DNA from: Sphingomonas rubra
GTDB lineage: Bacteria; Pseudomonadota; Alphaproteobacteria; Sphingomonadales; Sphingomonadaceae
Length of the DNA stretch: 64,000 bases
Assembly: GCF_900115745.1 (NCBI RefSeq)
Contig: NZ_FOXP01000002.1
Span: 248,001-312,000 of the forward strand
Direction of reading: 5' to 3'
The notes beneath the pieces were generated by a model. The model saw only the letters and a program-made list of their open reading frames with translations. It was not told the DNA's origin and searched no databases. The number at the start of each line of letters is the position of its first letter. Within the stretch, counting starts at the first letter, position 1. The translations under genes and the position numbers were made by a program. Positions 1 to 8,965 of the stretch are shown here, piece after piece.

Positions 1-656
1 CCGGCGATGTCCGCGACCTCGGCCCCCCGGCCCATGGGGATGCGCGCCTTGAACGCGGCGATCAGGTCCGGCTGTTCCTTCATGCCGGCGGTGAGTGCGG
101 TATAGGTGAGCGAGGGGTTGACCGCGTTGACGCGGACACCCGCCTTCGCCTCGTCCATCGCCAGCGCGCGGGTGAAGTTGGTGACGGCACCCTTCGCCGC
201 GCAGTAGAAGCTGTGGTTCCAGTCGCCGCCCAGGCCGGAGACGGAGGAGACGTTGACGATGCACCCCTTCGACCGACGGAGCGCGGCAATGGCGGCGCGG
301 CTCATCTGGACGACGCCGTAGAGGTCGGTCTCGATCACCTTGGTGAAGGCGGAGAAGTCGCCCTCGTCGAGCTTGCCCAAGTGATCGACACCGGCGTTGT
401 TGACCAGCACATCGATCGTGTCGAAACGCTGGAGGGCGAGGTCGACCAGCGCCTCGCAGTCGGCGAGCTGCGACACGTCGCACTCGGCATAGGCGATCTC
501 GGTGCCGAGGTCGGCGGCGAGGTGCTTGAGCGCGGTCTCGTCCTTGTCGCCGAGGACGAGCTTCGCGCCCTCGGCGGCGAAGCGGCGGGCGGCGCCCTCA
601 CCGATGCCGGAGCTGGCACCGGTGACGACGACGACCTTGCCGGTGAAGCGGGCCAT
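1..656 (-). CDS. SDR family oxidoreductase (partial, runs off left edge)
   Basis: Classical short-chain dehydrogenase/reductase, an NAD(P)-dependent cytosolic oxidoreductase. About 218 codons are visible and the C-terminus is outside the window. The Rossmann motif TGASSGIG is at residues 12-19, NNAG at 86-89, the catalytic Ser in NVSSVSG near 137, and the Tyr-x3-Lys pair (YCAAK) at 151-155. The ATG abuts the TAA of the upstream PfpI gene without a gap, so the two are surely co-transcribed, probably with ohr. The substrate cannot be told from sequence. The SDR assignment is firm; any narrower name would be a guess. Confidence 0.9.
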   Translation of the reverse strand, partial: MARFTGKVVVVTGASSGIGEGAARRFAAEGAKLVLGDKDETALKHLAADLGTEIAYAECDVSQLADCEALVDLALQRFDTIDVLVNNAGVDHLGKLDEGDFSAFTKVIETDLYGVVQMSRAAIAALRRSKGCIVNVSSVSGLGGDWNHSFYCAAKGAVTNFTRALAMDEAKAGVRVNAVNPSLTYTALTAGMKEQPDLIAAFKARIPMGRGAEVADIA

Positions 657-1193
657 TTACGCGAACACCTCGACCAGCTTCGCGCAGAAGGCGGGAAGGT
701 CGTCTGGGTTGCGGCTGGTGACGAGCTTGCCGTCGACGACCACTTCCTGGTCGGTCCAGGTGCCACCGGCATTGCGGATGTCGGTCTGGAGCGTGGGGAA
801 GGAGGTCAGCGTGCGGCCCTTCACCACGCCTGCCTCGACCAGGGTCCAGGGAGCATGGCAGATGGCGGCGACGGGCTTGTCGGCGGCGAAGAAGTCGGCG
901 ACGAACGCGACCACCTCCTTCGAGCCACGCAGCTTGTCCGCGCCGACGCTGCCGCCGGGAATGACGAGGCCGTCGAAGTCGGACGCCGAGACGTCGCCGA
1001 TCGCCTTGTCGACGGGGAAGGTCTTGCCCGGATCGAGGTCGTTGTTGACGGATTGCGCGTCGTCGGTGGCGAGCGAGATCACCACGGCGGTGCCGCCGGC
1101 CTGCTCGACCGCGGCCTTGGGCTGGGCGAATTCCGGTTCCTCGGTGCCGCGCGGGGCGATGAGGATGGCGATGGTCTTGCCGGTCAAGGTCAT
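657..1193 (-). CDS. DJ-1/PfpI family protein (type 1 glutamine amidotransferase-like)
   Basis: 178-residue PfpI/DJ-1 superfamily protein. The nucleophile elbow AICHAPW carries Cys112 followed by His113, and an acidic residue sits in the N-terminal EEPEF segment, the usual arrangement of the family. Members act as proteases, deglycases or chaperones under oxidative or carbonyl stress; which activity applies here is not decidable. It lies 65 nt downstream of ohr on the same strand and directly upstream of an SDR gene, so the context is a small stress operon probably controlled by the divergent OhrR-like regulator. Confidence 0.9.
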   Translation of the reverse strand: MTLTGKTIAILIAPRGTEEPEFAQPKAAVEQAGGTAVVISLATDDAQSVNNDLDPGKTFPVDKAIGDVSASDFDGLVIPGGSVGADKLRGSKEVVAFVADFFAADKPVAAICHAPWTLVEAGVVKGRTLTSFPTLQTDIRNAGGTWTDQEVVVDGKLVTSRNPDDLPAFCAKLVEVFA

Positions 1194-1258
1194 GAAAGGC
1201 TCCGTGTCGGGGGTCGGCGGGAGAACGACCGACCCCCGACAGGGTTGCGACCGTCGGA

Positions 1259-1684
1259 TCAGGCGAGCGTCAGGCCGACGTCGACGTTGCCGCGGGTGGC
1301 GTTGGAATAGGGGCAGATCGCGTGCGCGGCGTCGACGAGCTGCTTCGCCTGATCGGCGTCGAGGCCGGGGAGCGAGACGGTGAGGTCGGCGGTGATGCCG
1401 AAGCCGCCTTCCGAGCGTGGGCCGATGCCGACCTGCGCGGCAACCTTGGTATCCTCGGGCAACTTCACCTTGGCCTGACCGGCGGCGACCTTGAGCGCGC
1501 CGATGAAGCAGGCGGAATAGCCGGCCGCGAACAGCTGTTCCGGGTTGGTGCCGTCGCCGCCGGCGCCGCCGAGTTCGCGCGGCGTCGAGAGCTTGACGTC
1601 GAAGCGGCCGTCCTCCGTCTGCGCGTGCCCGTCGCGACCGCCGGTCGCGTGGGCAGTGGTGGTGTATTTGACGTCGACAGCCAT
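1259..1684 (-). CDS. ohr: Organic hydroperoxide resistance protein, Ohr/OsmC family
   Basis: 141-residue Ohr peroxidase that reduces organic and fatty-acid hydroperoxides with two reactive cysteines, using lipoylated partners (family knowledge). Both cysteines are visible: Cys59 in YSACFIG and Cys124 in [12 protein letters not shown], the Ohr-type rather than OsmC-type context. The start at MAVDVKY is supported by an AAGGAG Shine-Dalgarno a few bases upstream and by the normal family length; a longer upstream frame would read through the promoter. The gene is divergent from a MarR-type regulator with a conserved N-terminal Cys, the classic ohr-ohrR arrangement. Confidence 0.93.
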   Translation of the reverse strand: MAVDVKYTTTAHATGGRDGHAQTEDGRFDVKLSTPRELGGAGGDGTNPEQLFAAGYSACFIGALKVAAGQAKVKLPEDTKVAAQVGIGPRSEGGFGITADLTVSLPGLDADQAKQLVDAAHAICPYSNATRGNVDVGLTLA

Positions 1685-1705
1685 GGTGAACTCCTTACAG
1701 GAAAG

Positions 1706-1740
1706 ATTATCGCGATAACTAACTAGAACCATAATGGTTC
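1706..1740 (-). promoter_or_regulatory. Putative OhrR operator overlapping the ohr promoter
   Basis: Two perfect palindromes lie side by side in the AT-richer ohr/ohrR gap: TTATCGCGATAA at 1707-1718 and GAACCAT-A-ATGGTTC at 1726-1740. On the minus strand TTATGG (1734-1729) and GATAAT (1711-1706) are separated by 17 bp and resemble -35 and -10 elements for ohr, each overlapped by one palindrome. Repression by the divergent MarR-type protein is the natural inference. The palindromes are seen directly; protein binding is not. Confidence 0.5.
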
Positions 1741-1815
1741 GGTTTCCATCCCATTTCGCGGATTTGTCCCCAAATCTGTTGGGGTCTGCGGCGGAAACGT
1801 ATAGTTTCATCTGTC

Positions 1816-2256
1816 ATGACCCACCCCCGCACGCCGTTGCCGCTCGACAGCCAGCTCTGCTTCGCCTTGTACGGCGCCTCCATGGCGATGAACCGGGTGT
1901 ACAAGCCGATGCTCGACCGGCTCGGCATCACCTATCCGCAATATCTGGTGCTCCACAGCCTGTGGGAGGAGGATGGCCGGACGATCGGGTCGATTGCCGA
2001 GCGGCTGTCGCTGGAATCAAGCACGATTACGCCGCTGGTCAAGCGGCTGGAGGTGGCCGGGTTCGTCTCGCGCGTGCGGGGCACGGAGGACGAGCGGCAG
2101 GTGCGGGTGCGGCTTGCCGAGGCGGGCGAGGCGCTGCGGGCGGAGGCCGACTGCCTGGCGGAGGCGGTGTTCGCCCGCACCGGGCTGGGCGTGGAACAGG
2201 CGCAGATGCTGACACGGCAGGTGCAGGTGCTGCGCGGGGCCTTGTCGGGGGGCTAG
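1816..2256 (+). CDS. ohrR: MarR-family transcriptional regulator, OhrR-like
   Basis: 146-residue winged-helix MarR protein. The N-terminal segment DSQLCFALYGAS holds Cys15, matching the peroxide-sensing cysteine of OhrR, which on oxidation by organic hydroperoxides releases DNA and derepresses ohr (established for OhrR). The wing region GTEDERQVRVRL and the recognition-helix region SLESSTITPLVKRLE are typical. It is divergent from ohr with two palindromes in the gap. The TAG stop falls inside the left arm of a long inverted repeat that follows the gene. Confidence 0.88.
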   Translation: MTHPRTPLPLDSQLCFALYGASMAMNRVYKPMLDRLGITYPQYLVLHSLWEEDGRTIGSIAERLSLESSTITPLVKRLEVAGFVSRVRGTEDERQVRVRLAEAGEALRAEADCLAEAVFARTGLGVEQAQMLTRQVQVLRGALSGG

Positions 2257-2419
2257 GACGGATCGACATTCGACATTTTTCCACCCCGGCGAAGGCCGGG
2301 GTCCAGTCGGGAAGGTCGTGGAAGAGGTGCGACGACGGACCATTCGCGTCTCCCCGCTGGACCCCGGCCTTCGCCGGGGTGGATGATGAGGCGAAGCGTT
2401 GAATGTCGATCCGCCCTAG
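2253..2419. repeat. 167-bp MITE-like inverted repeat after ohrR
   Basis: The outer arms (2253-2271 and 2401-2419) are inverted 19-mers matching at 18 of 19 positions, and both ends read CTAG. Nested inside is an exact inverted pair, ACCCCGGCGAAGGCCGGGGT at 2283-2302 against 2361-2380. There is no reading frame of note. It could be a small non-autonomous element or a REP doublet. The left arm contains the ohrR stop codon. Confidence 0.7.
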
Positions 2420-2479
2420 AGGGCGATCACTGTTGGTCGGCCTTTGCTCGGAGGCAAGCTGCGGCGCGCTCGTGGCCCG

Positions 2480-2640
2480 GAATGCCGTGACGAGCCCGGC
2501 ATGACGGGTAGGGGGACGTTTCCCACGTGATCCGTCACCCCGGACTTGATCCGGGGTCCATCGTTCCGCACGAGTAACCGACCGTTATGTGCGCGGAGGC
2601 ACCGACCCCGGGGTCGAGCCCGGGGTGAAAGATGGGGGGA
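2480..2640. repeat. Cluster of GC-rich REP-like palindromes between ohrR and the MFS gene
   Basis: This fills the rest of the gene-free stretch 2257-2642. It contains GAGCCCGGCATGACGGG, the palindrome ACCCCGGACTTGATCCGGGGT (2537-2557) and CCCCGGGGTCGAGCCCGGGG near 2607-2626. The same motif families recur between genes throughout the window. A terminator role for the convergent flanking genes is possible but has no T-tract support. Confidence 0.7.
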
Positions 2641-2642
2641 CG

Positions 2643-3965
2643 TCAGTCGAGCCTGCGTGCCAGTTCCTTGTTGAGGCCGAGCGCCACGAGGGTCGCGACG
2701 GCGCCGGACAGCAGGTAGGCGCCGGCGGCACCCAGGCCGAAATACTGGGTGATGAACAGCGCCCAGAAGGGCGCGAAGCCGGCACCGAACAGCCAGGCAA
2801 GGTCGGAGGTGAGGGCGGCCCCGGTATAGCGCGCGCGCTTCGGGAAATTGCTGGTGACCGCGCCCGACGACTGGCCGAACGACAGGCCGAGCAGGACGAA
2901 ACCGAGGCCCATGAACGCCGCCTCGCCGGCCGCACCCGCGCTCAGCAGCAGCGGCGCGAAGCCGCTGAAGGCGGCGATCGCGGCGGCCGAGTAGCCGAGC
3001 ACGCTGCGCCGGCCGATCCGGTCGGCGAGCAGGCCGGAGATCGGGATGGCGAGCAGGCAAAGGCCGGCGCCCGCCATCTCGATCAGCAGGAAGCGGGCGA
3101 TGCTCTCGTCGGTGTAGAGCGTCACCCAGGACAGCGGGAACACCGTCACCATGTGGAACAGCGCGAAGCTGGCGAGCGGGGCGAAGGCGCCGATGACGAT
3201 GTTGCGCCACTGCGCCTTGACGGTGGCGGTGACGCGCGAGGGGGTGAGTTCGCGCGACTGGAACAGCTCGGTATATTCCGGCGTCACGACGATGCGCAGG
3301 CGTGCGAACAGGGCGACGACGTTGAGCGCGAAGGCGACGAAGAAGGGGTAGCGCCATCCCCAGGCGAGAAAGTCGGTGGCGGGAAGCACCGACAGGAAGA
3401 AGGCGAACAGGCCGCTCGCCACGATCAGCCCGAGCGGCGCGCCGAGCTGCGGCACCATCGCCCACAGGCCGCGGCGCTTTTCCGGGGCGTTGAGCGCGAG
3501 CAGCGAGGCGAGCCCGTCCCACGCGCCGCCGAGCGCGAGGCCCTGGCCGACGCGCAGGCCGGCGAGCAGGATGGCCGAGCCGAGGCCGAGCGTGCCGTAG
3601 CCGGGCAGGAAGGCGACCATCACCGTGGAGGTGCCGAGCAGGAACAGGGCGAGGGTCAGCTTGGTCCCGCGGCCGTAGCGGCGGTCGATCTTCATGAAGA
3701 TCTGGGTGCCGATCGGGCGCGCCATGAAGGCGAGCGGGAAGAGCGCGAAGGAGTAGAGCGTGCCGGTGATCCGGTCGACGAAGGGGAACATCAGCGCCGG
3801 GAACACCACCACCGAGGCGATCGCGTAGACGAAGAAGTCGAAGAATTCGGACGTGCGGCCGATGATGACGCCGATCGCGATCTCCGCCGGCTTCACCTCG
3901 TGGGGGCCGCGCGCGTGCATCACGCGGGCGTCCTGTTCGATCGTGGCGGAAGAGCTGGTGGCCAT
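2643..3965 (-). CDS. MFS transporter, metabolite:H+ symporter type
   Basis: 440-residue major facilitator protein with about twelve hydrophobic segments. The loop motifs KIDRRYGRG (between TM2 and TM3 regions) and GLLADRIGRRSVL (second half) are the duplicated MFS signature, and the N-terminal half (GRTSEFFDFFVYAIAS, then MARPIGTQIF) resembles the MHS family of organic-acid and osmolyte proton symporters (ShiA, ProP, KgtP relatives). The substrate is unknown. The gene stands alone, divergent from cyoA across about 124 bp and preceded downstream by repeats. The start MATSSSATIE fits the family's short cytoplasmic N-terminus. Confidence 0.85.
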   Translation of the reverse strand: MATSSSATIEQDARVMHARGPHEVKPAEIAIGVIIGRTSEFFDFFVYAIASVVVFPALMFPFVDRITGTLYSFALFPLAFMARPIGTQIFMKIDRRYGRGTKLTLALFLLGTSTVMVAFLPGYGTLGLGSAILLAGLRVGQGLALGGAWDGLASLLALNAPEKRRGLWAMVPQLGAPLGLIVASGLFAFFLSVLPATDFLAWGWRYPFFVAFALNVVALFARLRIVVTPEYTELFQSRELTPSRVTATVKAQWRNIVIGAFAPLASFALFHMVTVFPLSWVTLYTDESIARFLLIEMAGAGLCLLAIPISGLLADRIGRRSVLGYSAAAIAAFSGFAPLLLSAGAAGEAAFMGLGFVLLGLSFGQSSGAVTSNFPKRARYTGAALTSDLAWLFGAGFAPFWALFITQYFGLGAAGAYLLSGAVATLVALGLNKELARRLD

Positions 3966-4089
3966 GCATGCGTATCCCGGAACGGCCCCGCGGAGCCTCG
4001 GGAAACGTCGCTACCGGGGTTAACGTTCGAGGGCCATGGGGCAAATTGTCCTATTCCCGTATCGCGGCAGGGAGACTAGCTGCCGGATC

Positions 4090-5211
4090 ATGCTTCGAAC
4101 CCCGATCCGTGCGCCGCTCAAGGTCGTGGCCGCCGTGCTGCCCCTCCTCATGGGTGCCTGTTCGACGGTGGTGATGGACCCGGCAGGGGACGTCGCGCGC
4201 CAGCAGGCGCGGCTGATCTGGTGGTCGACCGGGCTGATGCTGCTCATCATCGTGCCGGTCATCATCCTGACGTTGCTGTTCGCGTGGAAGTATCGCGCGG
4301 GCAACAAGGACGCGGCCTACGAGCCCGATTGGGATCACTCGACCGGGCTGGAGCTGGTCATCTGGGCGGCGCCGCTGATGATCATCATCGCGCTGGGCGC
4401 GCTGACCTGGGTCAGCACGCACCTGCTCGACCCTTATCGGCCGTTGTCGCGGGTGGCGCTCGGCAAGCCGGTGGAGCCGGCGACGCGCGCGCTGGAGGTG
4501 CAGGTCGTCTCGCTCGACTGGAAATGGCTGTTCATCTACCCCGAACAGGGGATCGCCACAGTCAACGAGCTGGTGGTGCCGGTCGACCGGCCGGTGAAGT
4601 TCCGCATGACCTCGTCCTCGGTGATGAACACGCTGTGGATTCCGTCCATGGCGGGCATGATCTACACCATGCCGGGCATGGAGACCGCGCTGCACGGCGT
4701 GCTCAACAAGGCCGGCAAGTTCGAGGGGCGGTCGGGCAATTACAGCGGCGCCGGCTTCTCCGGCATGACCTTCTGGACCTACGCGGTGCCCGATGCGCGG
4801 TTCGAGCAGTGGGTGGCGGGCGTCCGTCGCCGGCCGGGGACGCTCGACATCGCGACCTACAACCGGATCGCCGCGCCCAGCGAGAATGTGAAGCCCTACG
4901 GCTTCGGACGCGTCGACCCGCGGCTGTTCGCGCGGATCGTGGCGATGTGCACGCGGCCGGGCACCCAATGCGGCGAGCACGGAATGGGCCAGTCGCACGG
5001 GGTGCGCGCGCCGGCCAACGACCGGCCGCAGCGTCCCGACGAGGCGAAGGGCGCGCTGACCCGCGACCCGTCCGAACTCGGCACCAGCCCGCATCTCAAC
5101 GCCCCGCGGGGCAAGGCGCCGGGGGCCAACGATCCCGGCACCGACGCCAATCGTAACATGACCATGCTCGTGCCGCCCGCGCCCTTCGCGGCCGCGGCGG
5201 CGCAGGGCTGA
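4090..5211 (+). CDS. cyoA: Cytochrome bo3 ubiquinol oxidase subunit II
   Basis: 373-residue lipoprotein subunit of the proton-pumping quinol oxidase. The N-terminal signal ends in the lipobox LMGAC, two transmembrane helices follow, and then the cupredoxin-fold domain ([22 protein letters not shown]) without the CuA cysteines, which separates quinol oxidases from cytochrome c oxidases. The ATG at 4090 puts the lipobox at the right distance; an upstream in-frame ATG at 4036 would add an atypical charged leader. The tail after about residue 285 is long and low in complexity ([13 protein letters not shown] onward), longer than in E. coli CyoA. First gene of cyoABCD-surf1-regB-regA. Confidence 0.95.
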   Translation: MLRTPIRAPLKVVAAVLPLLMGACSTVVMDPAGDVARQQARLIWWSTGLMLLIIVPVIILTLLFAWKYRAGNKDAAYEPDWDHSTGLELVIWAAPLMIIIALGALTWVSTHLLDPYRPLSRVALGKPVEPATRALEVQVVSLDWKWLFIYPEQGIATVNELVVPVDRPVKFRMTSSSVMNTLWIPSMAGMIYTMPGMETALHGVLNKAGKFEGRSGNYSGAGFSGMTFWTYAVPDARFEQWVAGVRRRPGTLDIATYNRIAAPSENVKPYGFGRVDPRLFARIVAMCTRPGTQCGEHGMGQSHGVRAPANDRPQRPDEAKGALTRDPSELGTSPHLNAPRGKAPGANDPGTDANRNMTMLVPPAPFAAAAAQG

Positions 5212-5222
5212 GGACCGGAACC

Positions 5223-7223
5223 ATGTCCGACACGCTTCTCAAGACGATCTTCGGGCGGCTGACGCTCGACAGCTTCCCGATCCACGAGCCGATCGTGCTC
5301 GCCACCTTCGTCGTCGTCGCGCTGCTGGGCGGCGCGCTGGTGGCGGCGCTCACCTATTACCGGGTGTGGACGTATCTGTGGCACGAGTGGTTCACCAGCG
5401 TCGACCATAAGCGCATCGGCATCATGTACATGGTGCTGGGGCTGGTGATGTTCCTGCGCGGCTTCGCCGACGCGATCATGATGCGCGGGCAGCAGGCGAT
5501 GGCGTTCGGGCAGAACGAGGGATATCTCAACGCCCACCATTACGACCAGGTGTTCACCGCCCACGGCGTCATCATGATCTTCTTCGTGGCGATGCCGCTC
5601 GTCACCGGCCTGATGAACTACGTGGTGCCGCTGCAGATCGGCGCGCGCGACGTGAGCTTCCCGTTCCTCAACAATTTCAGCTTCTGGATGACGGCGAGCG
5701 GGGCCGTCATCACCATGGCGAGCCTGTTCGTGGGCGAGTTCGCGCGCACCGGCTGGCTGGCGATGGCGCCCTTGTCAGGGCTCGACTATTCGCCCGATGT
5801 CGGCGTCGATTACTACATCTGGGCGCTCCAGATCGCGGGTGTCGGCACGCTGCTGTCGGGCGTCAACCTGATCGCCACCATCGTCAAGATGCGCGCGCCG
5901 GGCATGACGATGTTCAAGATCCCGATCTTCACCTGGTCGGCGCTGGTCACCAACGTGCTGATCGTCGCCGCCTTCCCGGTGCTGACCGCGGTACTGGCGA
6001 TGCTGAGCCTCGATCGGTACGTCGGCACCAACTTCTTCACGAACACCGGCGGCGGCAATCCGATGATGTACGTGAACATGATCTGGATCTGGGGCCACCC
6101 GGAAGTGTACATCCTGATCCTGCCGGCGTTCGGCGTGTTCAGCGAAGTGGTGTCGACCTTCTCGGGCAAGCGTCTGTTCGGCTATACGTCGATGGTCTAC
6201 GCGCTGATCGTGATCTGCATCCTGGCCTACCTCGTCTGGCTGCACCATTTCTTCACCATGGGGTCGGGCGCGACGGTCAACAGCTTCTTCGGCATCACGA
6301 CGATGATTATCTCGATCCCGACGGGGGCGAAGATCTTCAACTGGCTGTTCACCATGTATCGCGGGCGCATCCGGTTCGAGCTGCCGATGATGTGGGCGGT
6401 CGCCTTCATGGTGACGTTCACCATCGGCGGGATGACGGGCGTGCTGCTGGCGGTGCCGCCGGCCGACTTCCAGCTGCACAATTCGCTGTTCCTGGTGGCG
6501 CATTTCCACAACGTCATCATCGGTGGCGTGCTGTTCGGGATGTTCGCGGGCCTCAACTACTGGTTCCCCAAGGCGTTCGGCTTCAAGCTGGACCACAAGT
6601 GGGGTGCGCGCAGCTTCTGGCTGTGGGTGGTCGGCTTCTACGTGGCGTTCATGCCGCTCTACGTGCTCGGCCTGATGGGCGTGACGCGGCGGCTGCGCCA
6701 CTTCGACGACACGACGTTGCAGCCGTGGTTCATCGTGGCGGGCGTCGGCGCGCTGCTGATCGCGGGCGGCATCGCGTGCATGATGATGCAGTTCTTCGTC
6801 AGCTGGCGGAACCGCGAGGTGCTGCGCGACCATACCGGCGATCCGTGGGACGGCCGCACGCTGGAATGGGCGACCTCGTCGCCGCCGCCCGCGTACAACT
6901 TCGCCTTCACGCCCGTCATCCGCGATCTCGACGCCTGGTACGACATGAAGTCGCAGAAGGTGGAGCAGCCGACCGAGGGCTATTACGCCATCCACATGCC
7001 GTGCAACACCTGGGCGGGGATCGTGCTGGCGGGGATCGCGACCGTCTTCGGATTGGCGATGATCTGGTACATCTGGTGGCTGGCGGCGCTGTCGCTGGTG
7101 GCGCTGATCGCGACCGCGATCGTCCACACCTTCAACTACGACCGCGACTTCCACATCCCGGTGGAGGACATCCGCCGGGGCGAGGATGCGCGCACCGAAT
7201 CGCTGGCGCGGGCGGGGGTATAA
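5223..7223 (+). CDS. cyoB: Cytochrome bo3 ubiquinol oxidase subunit I
   Basis: 666-residue haem-copper oxidase catalytic subunit, same length class as E. coli CyoB. Conserved metal-site segments are present: [10 protein letters not shown] (haem ligand His), [17 protein letters not shown] (CuB His and cross-linked Tyr region), [11 protein letters not shown] (the two CuB histidines) and [13 protein letters not shown] (haem ligands). It oxidises ubiquinol and reduces O2 to water while pumping protons across the inner membrane. It begins 11 nt after cyoA, with GGACCGGAACC before the ATG. Confidence 0.97.
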   Translation: MSDTLLKTIFGRLTLDSFPIHEPIVLATFVVVALLGGALVAALTYYRVWTYLWHEWFTSVDHKRIGIMYMVLGLVMFLRGFADAIMMRGQQAMAFGQNEGYLNAHHYDQVFTAHGVIMIFFVAMPLVTGLMNYVVPLQIGARDVSFPFLNNFSFWMTASGAVITMASLFVGEFARTGWLAMAPLSGLDYSPDVGVDYYIWALQIAGVGTLLSGVNLIATIVKMRAPGMTMFKIPIFTWSALVTNVLIVAAFPVLTAVLAMLSLDRYVGTNFFTNTGGGNPMMYVNMIWIWGHPEVYILILPAFGVFSEVVSTFSGKRLFGYTSMVYALIVICILAYLVWLHHFFTMGSGATVNSFFGITTMIISIPTGAKIFNWLFTMYRGRIRFELPMMWAVAFMVTFTIGGMTGVLLAVPPADFQLHNSLFLVAHFHNVIIGGVLFGMFAGLNYWFPKAFGFKLDHKWGARSFWLWVVGFYVAFMPLYVLGLMGVTRRLRHFDDTTLQPWFIVAGVGALLIAGGIACMMMQFFVSWRNREVLRDHTGDPWDGRTLEWATSSPPPAYNFAFTPVIRDLDAWYDMKSQKVEQPTEGYYAIHMPCNTWAGIVLAGIATVFGLAMIWYIWWLAALSLVALIATAIVHTFNYDRDFHIPVEDIRRGEDARTESLARAGV

Positions 7224-7227
7224 GCAG

Positions 7228-7872
7228 ATGAGCGCGACCACGATGGACGCCACCACCCCGCCAGGCGCGGAGGAGAAGCCGGTCTTCTACGAGCTGGAGG
7301 AGCATCCGCATCCGCCCGGCGCCAGCACGCTGTTCGGGTTCTGGCTGTACCTGATGAGCGACTGCCTGATCTTCGCGATGCTGTTCGCCGCCTACGCGGT
7401 GTACGGCAACAGCACCGCGGGCGGGCCGGGCGCGGCGGAGCTGTTCGAGCTGCCGCTGGTGGCGACCAACACGGCGATGCTGCTGCTGTCCTCGATCACC
7501 TACGGCTTCGCGATGATCGCGACCGACGAGAAAAGGCAGGGCGCGACGATCGGTTGGCTGGGCGTGACGGCGCTGTTCGGCGCGGCGTTTCTGGCGATCG
7601 AGCTGTATGAATTCTCGCACCTGATCCACGAGGGCGCGGGGCCGCAGCGGTCCGCGTTCCTGTCGTCCTTCTTCCTGCTGGTCGGCACGCACGGGCTGCA
7701 CGTGACGTTCGGGCTGATCTGGCTGGCGGTGCTGGTGGTGCAGGTGCTGCGCCGCGGGCTGGAGCCGGCCAACGTCCGGCGGCTGCAATGCCTGTCGCTG
7801 TTCTGGCATTTCCTGGACGTGATCTGGATCGGCGTCTTCACCTTCGTGTACCTGATGGGAGTGCTGAAGTGA
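7228..7872 (+). CDS. cyoC: Cytochrome bo3 ubiquinol oxidase subunit III
   Basis: 214-residue subunit III with five predicted membrane helices. [25 protein letters not shown] and [14 protein letters not shown] are family hallmarks. The start at MSATTMD, 4 nt after the cyoB stop, is preferred over an upstream in-frame ATG inside cyoB because it gives the usual short N-terminus ahead of the first helix. Its TGA overlaps the GTG start of cyoD (GTGA), indicating translational coupling. Confidence 0.95.
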   Translation: MSATTMDATTPPGAEEKPVFYELEEHPHPPGASTLFGFWLYLMSDCLIFAMLFAAYAVYGNSTAGGPGAAELFELPLVATNTAMLLLSSITYGFAMIATDEKRQGATIGWLGVTALFGAAFLAIELYEFSHLIHEGAGPQRSAFLSSFFLLVGTHGLHVTFGLIWLAVLVVQVLRRGLEPANVRRLQCLSLFWHFLDVIWIGVFTFVYLMGVLK

Positions 7873-8291
7873 GCAGCGCCGCCGACCAAGCCTTTCACGC
7901 CGCGCCCGATTCGCACGACGATCACGGCCACGACGATCATGGCGGCGCGCCGCACGGCAGCCGCCGCGGCTACGTCACCGGGTTCCTGCTGTCGGTGGTG
8001 CTGACCGCGATCCCGTTCGCGCTGGTCATGACGGGGGTGATCGCCGATGCGCGGATCACCGCCGGCATCGTGATCGCCGCGGCCGTGGTGCAGATCGTGG
8101 TGCACATGATCTACTTCCTGCACATGAGCACCAAGTCGGAGGAGGGATGGACGATGATGGCGCTGATCTTCACGATCATCGTCGTGGTCATCACCATCAG
8201 CGGGTCGATCTGGGTCATGTACAACATGAACACCAACATGATGCCCGGCATGGGGCCGGACACCGCGACGATGACGAGCGGCGGCATGTGA
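7869..8291 (+). CDS. cyoD: Cytochrome bo3 ubiquinol oxidase subunit IV
   Basis: 140-residue small subunit with three membrane helices ([63 protein letters not shown]) and the CyoD-typical YFLHM segment. A GTG start overlapping the cyoC stop is chosen because no ATG lies in the right place; an ATG inside cyoC would add 27 unrelated residues. The N-terminus is His/Asp-rich ([12 protein letters not shown]). Its own TGA overlaps the GTG of the SURF1 gene. Confidence 0.92.
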   Translation: MSSAADQAFHAAPDSHDDHGHDDHGGAPHGSRRGYVTGFLLSVVLTAIPFALVMTGVIADARITAGIVIAAAVVQIVVHMIYFLHMSTKSEEGWTMMALIFTIIVVVITISGSIWVMYNMNTNMMPGMGPDTATMTSGGM

Positions 8292-8965
8292 GCGGGCGCC
8301 GCCCCTGGCTCGGCCTGCTCGCGCTGGCGGTGGCGGCGGTGACCGCCGCGCTGGGCGTGTGGCAGGTCGAGCGACGGGCGTGGAAGCACGCGCTGGTCGC
8401 CTCGGTCGAGCGCAAGCTGGCGGCGTCGCCGGTGCCGGTCGACGGCATCGCGGCGGTGGGCGCCGACGACGCCTATCGGCGGGTGCGCGCGCGCGGGCGC
8501 TACCGGATCGGTGCCGACACCTATGTGCAGGCGGTGACAGCGTACGGACCGGGTTGGTGGGTGGTGAGCCCGCTCGACACCGGCCGGCGGACGCTGCTGG
8601 TCAATCGCGGCTTCGTGCCGGCCGAGCGCAAGGGCAAGGCGCCGCCGCCGCCAGGCTCGGTAACGGTCACCGGACTGCTGCGGTTGAGCGAGCCGGGCGG
8701 CGCGTTCCTGCGCAGCAACGACCCTGCCGCCGACCGCTGGTACTCGCGCGACGTCCCGGCGATCGCGGCGGCGAAGCGGCTGGGCCGGGTCGCACCCTTC
8801 TTCGTCGATCAGGATGCCGCCGGCGCGCCGGCCGGCGGCCCGCGGGGCGGGCTGACGGTGATCGCCTTCCCGGACAATCACCTGGTCTACGCGCTGACCT
8901 GGTTCGCGCTGTCGGCGATGGCGCTCTTCTTCGCGTGGACGGCATGGCGCTCACCACGTCGCTGA
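8288..8965 (+). CDS. SURF1 family oxidase assembly protein
   Basis: 225-residue SURF1 protein with an N-terminal helix (WLGLLALAVAAVTAALG), the signature LGVWQVERRAWK directly after it, and a second helix at the end (LVYALTWFALSAMALFFAWTAW). SURF1 proteins deliver or stabilise haem a/o in haem-copper oxidases, and in Paracoccus a dedicated copy serves the quinol oxidase (established). The GTG start at the GTGA overlap with cyoD is inferred. The 3' end overlaps the following kinase gene by 22 nt. Confidence 0.9.
   Translation: MSGRRPWLGLLALAVAAVTAALGVWQVERRAWKHALVASVERKLAASPVPVDGIAAVGADDAYRRVRARGRYRIGADTYVQAVTAYGPGWWVVSPLDTGRRTLLVNRGFVPAERKGKAPPPPGSVTVTGLLRLSEPGGAFLRSNDPAADRWYSRDVPAIAAAKRLGRVAPFFVDQDAAGAPAGGPRGGLTVIAFPDNHLVYALTWFALSAMALFFAWTAWRSPRR

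Noticed and set aside
2589..4079. 496-codon open frame on the plus strand opposite the MFS transporter
   Set aside because: It is antisense to a clear transporter, rich in Glu/Arg/Gly as expected from reading a GC-rich gene backwards, and has no recognisable domain.
5775..7256. 493-codon minus-strand frame across cyoB
   Set aside because: Antisense shadow; low-complexity Arg/His/Asp sequence without domains.
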